Assembly (NCBI GenBank): GCA_917880885.1
Contig: OU862906.1
Span: 61,112,665 to 61,176,664, forward strand
Length of the DNA: 64,000 nucleotides
Reading direction: 5' to 3'
Origin: Limnephilus marmoratus
Lineage: Eukaryota > Arthropoda > Insecta > Trichoptera > Limnephilidae
Both the position numbers and the translations under genes were made by a program. Under the pieces are notes generated by a model. That model was given only the letters and a program-made list of their open reading frames with translations, searched no databases and was not told the origin of the DNA. Positions 56,945 to 64,000 of this stretch are shown here, in pieces; the stretch's first letter is position 1; every line of letters starts with the position of its first letter.

Positions 56945-57697
56945 ATTATCAACGTTGATTGACACAGGATTCCCATGCGAAATTCTACGGATAAATCTTT
57001 CCAACATTATTTATTATTATTTCATATACCCAGGCTTCTATAAGATAAACAAAAATAATTACATTGTTTCCAAAGACGTATTGAATTAAAAAAAATATTA
57101 AATTCAACCAACGAAGCTCGTCCCGCATTATTTGACAGCTGTCAAGTTGTAGGTACCTACTGCGATGCCACGTGGCCAGCTGGTAAAATAAGATGTAGTA
57201 GGATGTAGGCAGGATGTAGGTGAGCTCTGCGTGAAGTGTGCGGTTGGTAGGTAATACATTTGTCGGTAGGTACCGCCGTATTGATCGCGAACAGCTGACG
57301 GACGATGGAGGCAGCAGAGGCAAGCGAAGGGGGGCGCCGCGACGCCCCAATATACGTCGACGTCGGCTGCGGGGCCCAACTTCCGACACTCATCTGATAA
57401 TGAACACGTAGATCCTAGCTAGTGATAGCGGTTATCGTAAAAGGTATCATATGTCTTTATTTATAAAGATTTTATCAAGTTATATACCTATTACTTATTG
57501 ATTTAGATTATATATGATGTGAATAAACGGCACAGAGTAATCAGAACGCTATCTGTCTTTTCTTGAAAGCTAATTTATTTCACTCGTTCGTTTTTTACGA
57601 TAACCAACTGAGTCTTTTATTAAATATTTAATCTTATCATTTTTGTTATCGTCATTTCATATGCCCTATTTTGTGCATTTATTTTCAAAACCTAAGC
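56945..57697. other. Non-coding interval with GC-rich island
   Basis: 57280-57400 is GC- and CpG-rich (ggggggcgccgcgacgcccc) in AT-rich surroundings. The only plus-strand start there gives about 30 codons. It might be a CpG-rich promoter remnant or an element end; nothing firm. Confidence 0.35.
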
Positions 57698-57768
57698 TCT
57701 GATGGTTTGGACATATAGAGCAAAGTTTATCTGGAGAATTAGGCGAAATATTGCGCGAGCACGGTCAA
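57698..57768 (+). pseudogene. Possible RTE-type RT scrap
   Basis: L, stop, WFGHIEQSLSGELGEILREH. The WFGH-(I/V)-E motif is typical of RTE-group C termini (compare LRWFGHVERM at 6857-7464). Only about 24 codons and one in-frame stop; weak. Confidence 0.3.
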
Positions 57769-57879
57769 TAACTAATTGATTCAAAACATTCCGACAACCG
57801 CCACCATTTGGCAAAAGCTTGCAGAATTCAGCTTGCCCTCTCGGCTATCAGATATGATTTAGGTAACTATCAATATACA

Positions 57880-58330
57880 CAAGTTTTTAAATAATGTCGT
57901 TCGTTATGCAAAATGATTGGCTTATGCTCAGAGGTAGACTAACGAAGCTCGTAGAATTGAAAGACGTCGTACGCACGATCAATTGAATCATTTTGAGCAT
58001 GGAGAAATGGTAATCGGAAACTGTTCAGAATATCACGAGTTATGGCTAAAAACATCATTGACGAATGAACTCCCATTTTAGTGTCAAAAATTACATTCGG
58101 ACTGCCGATGTATAATTAAAGTGCGTTTATTTCAATTCAACATCGCCAATTTATTCGAATGTACTTAGACGTTTTAACATGTTTAGCCATGTTTGATATT
58201 TGGGAATGCCAATCCATAGAAAATACCCACCAGTATTGCTATCGTAGGGCGATTTATTATTTATTTCATCCTGACTATCGACACGCCTAAAGAGCGCAAC
58301 CGTGCTCGGGAAATCGATATAAAGTCATAG
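57880..58330 (-). repeat. Rep-E copy, diverged
   Basis: On the minus strand ttcaattctacgagcttcgt, atgtcgttcgttatg-like, acatcgccaatttattcga and tatatcgatttcccgagca recall Rep-E at 26478 and 36118. Considerably decayed. Confidence 0.5.
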
Positions 58331-58855
58331 TCAGTTAAGCCTACTATCGACTATATTTTTAAGTTTGTTTAAGTATCGTTTTTGGCGTGATAGATCTCGA
58401 GCCAGATCACGCAATATAATGCATGGTGACCCGACAATTCGTCCTGCGACAATTCATCCGGCGACAGTTCATCCTGCGACAGTTCATCCGGCCGACAGTT
58501 CATCCTGCCGACAGTTCATCCCGCCGACAATTCATCCGGCGACAATTCATCCTGCCTGATCATTTAGAAGATTTTTATTAAGTAAGTATGCAAAGAGGAT
58601 ATACGGCCGTACAACCAAAATCGATATACTTATATCTGAAGGCATCTTGAGTGGAAATCCGCTGTAAAAATATTTTACTAACAATAATTTCGACTCTCCG
58701 AAGAAGCATGCGTGAATATCAAAATACGACATACTTATACGTGCAGTCGGCTTAGCAAAGAACGGTAAAGATTCCTACTTGCATCTAATATAACTTTTTT
58801 TATCTGAAATTAACACCATCTTTTTAGGGTGAATTGACTGATTTAAAAAAAAACA

Positions 58856-59000
58856 CAAGAGTCCCAACCGTCTCGAGCCAGTGAGTGCCAATGGCATCCC
58901 CAATTTTGGTATGGTGTGATGCTGAAGCTAGTGGTGAGGGGAAGGAGATGTTGAAAACGTATCTTCCTGGCTATTCAGATCTAGTCACCAAACACGGCTA
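58856..59000 (+). repeat. Rep-F fragment in the foldback core
   Basis: acaagagtcccaaccgtc, tcctggctattcagatctag and tcaccaaacacggct match Rep-F. It breaks off at aacacggct, directly against the telomere-like array. Confidence 0.7.
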
Positions 59001-59090
59001 GGTTAGGTTAGGTTAGGTTAGGTTAGGTTAGGTCAGGTTAGGTTAGGTTAGGTTAGGTTAGGTTAGGTTCGGTTAGGTTAGGTTAGGTTG
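59001..59090. repeat. Interstitial (GGTTA)18 telomere-type array
   Basis: Eighteen contiguous 5-bp units, 16 perfect, with two single-base variants (ggtca, ggttc). TTAGG is the standard insect telomere unit. The location inside a foldback argues against a true chromosome end. Confidence 0.95.
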
Positions 59091-59288
59091 TACGGCCGTA
59101 TATCCTCTTTGCATACTTACTTGAAGAAAAAATCTTCTAAATGATCAGGCAGGATGAATTGTCGCCGGACGAATTGTCGGCAGGATGAACTGTCGGCAGG
59201 ATAAACTGTCGGCAGGATGAACTATCGCAGGATGAACTGTCGCCGGATGAATTGTCGCAGGATGAACTGTCATGGAACCATAATGCAT

Positions 59289-59999
59289 ACACATTACACA
59301 TGACAGAAATTGTATTACGGAACAAGGAGTGCGTGCCATAATATGGTTGTTTTGTGATTATCTCTGCCTATTTTTCAGACGTGGGAAAGATGTGATAGTT
59401 ATTTATTTTACTGCAAATATCGGTCAAAAAATAAAATAAATACTAGTGTTAAGCCTTCAAAATATCTAAACATCTGAATAACAATTTCCTAATAACAACA
59501 TTCCCGTGTATTTTTAAATATATAAAGGCTTGACAAATTAATGATCGAAAATATCTTCAACTGCCTTCAAGTCGAGATTGCTATGAATTTGAATGTGGGC
59601 GAGCTTAGCCAAAGCAGCCGGAAGATTATAAGCAAGCCATATCCAGCCATTACTTTATGGTAATATTTACCTTATGGCCAAGGTCAGTAGATTCATTTTC
59701 CCACGGGCGGCGGCAGCACACCGTACTCTTTTGCAGATCCGAAGATAATGTGGAGGAGGTCACAACGATTACCTGAAAACCTGTTTCAAGGTTAATCCGT
59801 AATGTGAAAATATAAAACCGTCTAAAAGATTTCCTTAATAAATGTTTCTTGTGGGTTTTAATAAAGGATTAGCAAATTATATGCTAGATAAACTATGCAT
59901 GTAGATTAAATAACTAAGCTGTACAAACTATTCAAACATTTCCAAAAATATTTATAAGACTTGATGCAACGTTTAAAAAAATTAAATATTTTGTGTGTT
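59289..59999. other. Non-coding interval
   Basis: No gene or assigned repeat recognised. Confidence 0.4.
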
Positions 60000-60780
60000 C
60001 GGCACAAGAGTCCCAACTGCCCAAAGCCATTGGGAGTAATACTGCGCGTTTTCATCCCGCGACAAAATATCCCCGACAAAATATCCTACGGACAAAACAT
60101 CCTCCAACAAAATATCTACTAAAACCTAACCTAACCTTATTTTACATTTTACTAATTTTTTTAATAATAATTTATTGTCTTTACAGGATGTCTGTATTAT
60201 TTTTGTCCCATTTCATATACTATTTTTGAACAATAATTTATTATTTTTATAGGATGTTTGTATTATTTTTGTCCCATTTTTTTGTTAAATTAGGTTAGGT
60301 TAGGTTTTAGAAAATATTTTATTGCGGGATATTTTGTCCGTAGGATATTTTGTTGGGGATATTTTGTCGGGGATATTTTGTCGGAGATATTTTGTCGGGG
60401 ATATTTTGTCGGGATATTTTTTCGGGGATATTTTGTCTGGGATATTTTGTCGGGGATATTATGTCGGAGATATTTGTCGGGATATTTTTTCGGGGATATT
60501 TTGTCGCGTATATTTTGTCGGGGATGTTTTTCGGGTATATTTTGTCTGGGATATTTTGTCGCGGGTTGAAAAAAAGTCGCGGAACCATTGGGAGTATATA
60601 CCTAATCCCAAATTGGGTGTGAATGAAATGAGTGGGAAGGGTAAGATTAACGAAGAGGACGCTTGGGAAATACCTGGCAGATCTGACCACTATATAATAT
60701 ATATGGCAAAAGCCATTTCAAGCAAGGTTGTTCTTTCACCAGGGTGATACTGAGAGAATCTATTTACACGGAACCCGCTT
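60000..60780 (+). repeat. Rep-F copy split by an FB-like foldback
   Basis: 60003-60038 (acaagagtcccaactgccc...) continues at 60585 and beyond (cctggcagatctgacca, gcaaaagccatttcaagcaa, tctttcaccagggtgatac). The shared ccattgggagta on both sides marks the insertion. Confidence 0.75.
60039..60584. mobile_element. FB-like foldback, gatattttgtcg family, copy 2
   Basis: Left ttttcatcccgcgac followed by about four gacaaaatatcc units and cctaacctaacc; right ggttaggttaggttttag followed by about 16 ggggatattttgtcg units and gtcgcgggttgaaa. ccattgggagta at 60027-60038 and 60585-60596 contains the target duplication (9-12 bp). Arms are very unequal: the right array has expanded. Apparent ORFs on both strands are translations of the 15-bp unit. 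Confidence 0.85.
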
Positions 60781-62247
60781 AAATTCTTTTACATAATGAT
60801 ATTATGTACTGAACCGGACCAGATAGCAGTAATTTATTTTATTTATTTAAGTATTAATCTTGAGTTCGCACACATCGTCGTGTGTGCTAATAATATAATT
60901 TGAGAAACATTATACGAGCAATAATGCGAATGCATTGGTCGCGTAATTTGAGTTGCCCAAACATCACAAGTATAGATTAGGAACATTGGTGTATTTTTAT
61001 TCACTTTCGTTATTGTCACCGAAACTATTGTTTTTAGCGAAAAAGGGACAACAAATGCATGCGTTCGAAAAAATGTCTAATTTACCTAATGAGCGCTTCT
61101 ATAATTCCTTATCTCCATAATGCGGCAGCTCTTTCTTATACATTAAATAATGGTGAGACAAAGATGAGACACACAAAATATGTGTGACTGATTCCTCCAA
61201 AGTACTGCTTTTTCCTTGCGTTTCATTTTCTTTATACGTATCAGGGAGATGTATGATAATAATTGTATGTTTCCTTTGGGGGATGCAGACATACGTTCGC
61301 CGTTTGTCTCATTTTCGACTGTTGTTATTTAGTGTGTAAGAAAGAACTGCAGCATTTATGTTTAAGAAAGCCCCGAAAAAGGGCGTTAATTATTAAATAA
61401 ATTAATTAATAAGAACAGAAGCAAAACCATCAGCGCTTGACATTTGATTTTTTTTTAATTTTTGGAAATCACTGTCTTAAATATTATCCTTGTAACTATA
61501 TTCCATACTTTCAAAATTATCGTCTCGGATAGTAGTATTGTAGTGGTCTACGGAGACGTCACGGTGCGGTGTATGAAAGAGATTCAAGAAAATGATAACT
61601 TTTTTACTTTGGAGGATTCATACCGAACATTGCGTATCTCATCTTTTGAAAGAGCTGGAGCATTATAGCTATAAGAACTAGATAAGAAACGTATGTGTAT
61701 TGTCACAGTATCGTAACCGTGAATCGTCACGTTAATGATAAAAGCGTTCAATAAAAAATTTCACTTTGAATTTTCTTTTCTGAGGTCGAATTAGTTTAAA
61801 ATATGCTGTTTGCAAGCAACGCACCTGTGTGAGTACCGAATTCGTGTAAACTCTAGTATTTATTTTTCAAGTATCACTCCCTTCATTACATTACCTTCAG
61901 ATTATTGAAAGATAGATAATGATTTACGGAGAATTGTAAAACTAACGACAGTTTGTATTTTATTATCAAGGAAGGTGTTATCTGGACATAATATTCAGAC
62001 AAAATGAAAACAGGTTATTTTATTTATCAATAAACTAGATGTGGGGAGCCCTCGCCTTTTTCCACGCAGTCGTGATCGTATTGATGTATCGTAATTATTA
62101 ATAAATCTATCGGTTGTAAAAAAAAGTTTAAAAATAAAATATTTTATTTGGCCAACAGAATGGGGTCTGTTATAATAATTTACACATTTGATTAAATAAT
62201 GTTAGAGGTTTATCGGTGTTATAGCTTTTTATCTAATTATTACAGAA
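60781..62247. other. Non-coding interval with Rep-H fragments
   Basis: Rep-H pieces at about 61120-61170 (plus: ctctttcttatacattaaat) and 61264-61365 (minus: gcagacatacgttcgccgtt, tgtctcattttcgactg). No gene recognised. Confidence 0.5.
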
Positions 62248-62487
62248 CTAGCTGACCCAGCCACTCGTTGCTGTGGCTAACGAAACACAACGCCATCTAT
62301 TGAATGGTTACCCAACCTTTATAACCACCATAAATTAACTCACACCGCCATCTCCATACAAATCAAATCCACACCGCCCGCTTGCCAGTCCGCTCGTTCG
62401 CCACACGTAGACTTTTTTTCAGTTGTTTTTGAGTTTATCGCGAACAGACAGACGCGGCGGAGGACTTTAATTTATAATATGTAGAGA
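62248..62487 (-). mobile_element. Helitron 3, short
   Basis: Read on the minus strand: A, then TCTCTACATATTATAAATTA (to 62487) ... gagtggctgggtcagCTAG (62248-62251), T. 240 bp. The 3' part matches Helitron 2 (cgccatctattgaatggtta, complement), showing a shared 3' terminal module; the CTAG is preceded by a short GC hairpin region. Confidence 0.85.
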
Positions 62488-62925
62488 TATAAGTTAGGAA
62501 ATTAAAATGATAATACATAAATGTTTTAACAAGAGCGTACATAAAGGTTAACCTACTCGTCTTAAAGGGAGTACCACAAGGCATAGGTACACGAAGAACG
62601 CCGGTGCGTGGAATTTTTCACATTAAACCTAATTTTGGATTTCAGGCCAAAATATCCAACCATACCGCCTTTTTAAATCTGAAGGTTTAGCAAATATCTA
62701 ATACGGATGTGAGGTACTTTTATTTATTTATGCTTTAAATTATAAAACATACGCCATTAAAGAGTTCGATTTTTGATGATTTCAGAGTCAATTTTGACAA
62801 ATTCTTAAAATTAAAACAATTTTGTATTATAAAACCGCATACTCATCTTCGAACTGTAATTGTAATCGTTTGTAACCGTTGCAGTCCTGCAATGCAGGCA
62901 GGGTAATCAGGCTCTATAAAGGTCT
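62488..62925. other. Non-coding interval
   Basis: No gene recognised; ends with gcaggcagggtaatcaggct and caggctctataaaggt, the latter repeated at 63198. Confidence 0.4.
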
Positions 62926-63190
62926 ACTACTGCAACCTGGGTTTCGGGCGCGGATGTGGCAGGGCGAGCGATGATAGATAGATGTATGAGAGAGCGAACA
63001 GTTTGTCAACACCCGGGTTTCGCCACCCGCTCTTTCGACTCAGGTAGTAGAAAGTAGTTGGGTGGAGCGTAATCGAGTTTCATATTTTGTGTCGCGAAAA
63101 GAGCGGGTCTTCGCGACCCGCTCGTGACGCCAGTGTGTCGTGAGCGACCCGGGTCGTGTAAAACGAGCGATCGACCCAGGACTACTACAA
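62926..63190. mobile_element. GC-rich foldback, probable MITE
   Basis: ctactactgcaacctgggt at the left faces acccaggactactac at the right. Inside are gagcgggtc-ttcgc-gacccgctc (63101-63123) and cccgggtttcgccacccgctc/gagcgacccgggtcg-type inverted blocks. aaaggt on both sides may be a 6-bp duplication. Strongly CpG-containing against an AT-rich background. Confidence 0.5.
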
Positions 63191-63490
63191 AGGTCCTATC
63201 CAGGCTCTATAAAGGTCGCCGGGAGTCGAATGGCAAAATATAACGGTTACGGTTACGGTTACAACTCTCAGGTAAGTACGCGGCTTTTTGCATTATAATA
63301 TTGTAACGGACGTGTTGCTCTCCCTCATTGTTAAATTATAAAATGTCTAGCTGTGTACAATGCCCCGGTGCAACCAATAAAGCTTGTGTGCCAAGTTTGC
63401 ACCGGGAGCCATTCTAGCCTCCTATATTTCTCTATGTTATATGTTATACCCCTGAGAAGGGCCATTTTTTCCTGCTCCAAAGGATCAAAG

Positions 63491-63585
63491 GATCGGTTCC
63501 CGCTCCGAAGGATCGGTTCCTGCTCCGAAGGATCGGTTCCTGCTCCGAAGGATCGGTTCCTGCTCCAAAGGATGGGCCCCTTGGC
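63491..63585. repeat. 20-bp minisatellite
   Basis: gatcggttcctgctccgaag is repeated at 63491, 63511, 63531 and 63551, with a diverged fifth at 63571. Since 20 is not a multiple of 3, a minus-strand frame through it cycles all three readings, so coding is unlikely. Confidence 0.93.
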
Positions 63586-64000
63586 GGCCCTTTTTAGGGC
63601 CTTTTTTCGTCCTGGCCACGAAGTTCAATAATACCGTGCCGCCAGCAACGATCTTTTTCAAAACACATTTTTTCAATTTTAAATGTCTTTTTCTTAATAC
63701 ACAGATGCCCTGGTGACACAAGTAAAAACTTGGTTACTAAGTTGCCACCAGGAGACATCCTAAACTTATTATTTCATCGCCTTCAGGGCTATTTTTCCGG
63801 CTACAAAGCCAAAAAAACCAATTTGGGCGTCCCTATTAAGGGCCTTTATATTGGTCAAAAATACACCATATTTTAATATAACTTCGTTTAAACACCCCGT
63901 AGGACGCTGAAACTAAGACGTTTCAGTGCAGAGTCCTACGGGGCATCCAAAGAGACATAAATAAACATTGTAACTCTTAAACTGCCAACGCTATATGCTT
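63586..64000. other. Non-coding interval
   Basis: ggatgggccccttggcggcc follows the minisatellite. An inverted pair, ccccgtaggac-gctgaaac / gtttcag-...gtcctacgggg, lies at 63895-63943. No gene recognised. Confidence 0.45.

Larger units (their letters stand above)
58425..59279. mobile_element. FB-like foldback, gatgaattgtcg family
   Basis: Arms 58425-58614 and 59092-59279 are inverted copies. Each consists of about nine tandem 15-17 bp units (ggatgaattgtcgcc and variants) followed by cctgatcatttagaagattt and a unique stretch ending gtatgcaaagaggatatacg. The exact 9-bp duplication ataatgcat is at 58416-58424 and 59280-59288, and ends are GGT...ACC. Subrepeat arms plus 9 bp are the plan of Drosophila FB elements (recalled); sequence homology is not claimed. 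The core holds Rep-F and a GGTTA array. Confidence 0.88.

Noticed and set aside
57119..57400. Arg- and Ser-rich minus-strand frames in the GC island
   Set aside because: Three overlapping frames, none with a recognisable domain, splice signals or repeat support.
60322..60747. Long open frames through the 15-bp array, giving repeated DILSGIFCRGYFVG-like peptides on the plus strand and NIPDKI-like on the minus
   Set aside because: Period 15 is a multiple of 3, so frames stay open automatically on both strands; no start context or other coding sign.
63485..63721. Minus-strand 78-codon frame through the minisatellite
   Set aside because: The 20-bp unit rotates the reading frame, yielding irregular peptide repeats with no known domain.

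Overview
The window looks like AT-rich intergenic or intronic DNA of an insect, most likely a moth or butterfly. The evidence is a block of the insect telomere unit (GGTTA, i.e. TTAGG), Helitrons with the arthropod-type CTAG end, a mariner, RTE-, Jockey- and R4/Dong-like non-LTR remnants and many MITEs. I could not identify any intact host protein gene. Everything that codes recognisably is a transposable-element fragment, broken by truncation, frameshift, stops or internal deletion. No CRISPR array or rRNA was seen. Species assignment and age of the elements are inference.

Layout. 1-9.8 kb: a 103-bp tandem repeat at the window edge, a foldback built of short subrepeats, Helitron 1 (2571-3329), poly-C MITEs, and a 5'-truncated RTE retrotransposon (6837-7465) with a 13-bp target duplication. 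9.8-16.7 kb: a dispersed polyA-ended repeat, called Rep-A here, interrupted twice by DNA elements with clear target duplications (9955-10339, 9 bp; a hAT-like element 14367-15225, 8 bp); a 0.6-kb foldback with hammerhead-ribozyme-like motifs (10702-11319); Helitron 2 (12398-13031). 17-25 kb: an internally deleted mariner, a second hammerhead-type foldback (18330-18705), further Rep-A, an R4/Dong-like endonuclease remnant, and a lone hammerhead-like motif (23383). 25-37 kb: an FB-like foldback, three poly-C/G MITEs, and several repeat families (Rep-B, Rep-C, Rep-E, Rep-F, Rep-G) with nested insertions. 40.2-43.4 kb: the most unusual object, a 3.2-kb near-palindrome with about 0.85-kb arms enclosing a decayed gene for an Asp-rich, PIN-like protein with a Cys-rich tail. 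46-57 kb: a tRNA-like sequence, reverse-transcriptase fragments, Helitron 4 (51841-53619) with a Jockey-like element inside it, and a second Jockey-like copy inside an element with GGGCCGTATTCAT ends. 58-64 kb: two FB-like foldbacks whose arms are tandem 14-17 bp units (one with an exact 9-bp target duplication and an 18-unit GGTTA array inside), a short Helitron, a GC-rich foldback and a 20-bp minisatellite.

How it fits together. This is a nested archive of insertions rather than a functional operon or gene cluster. The strongest leads are (1) three hammerhead-like motifs with covarying stems I and II, two of them sitting inverted in both arms of foldbacks; (2) the palindromic element with the PIN-like gene; and (3) the FB-like foldbacks with 9-bp target duplications and telomere-like cores. 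Family names recalled from memory (hAT, RTE, Jockey, R4/Dong, PIN-like) are labelled as such; no searches were run. Repeat boundaries marked approximate were set by eye.
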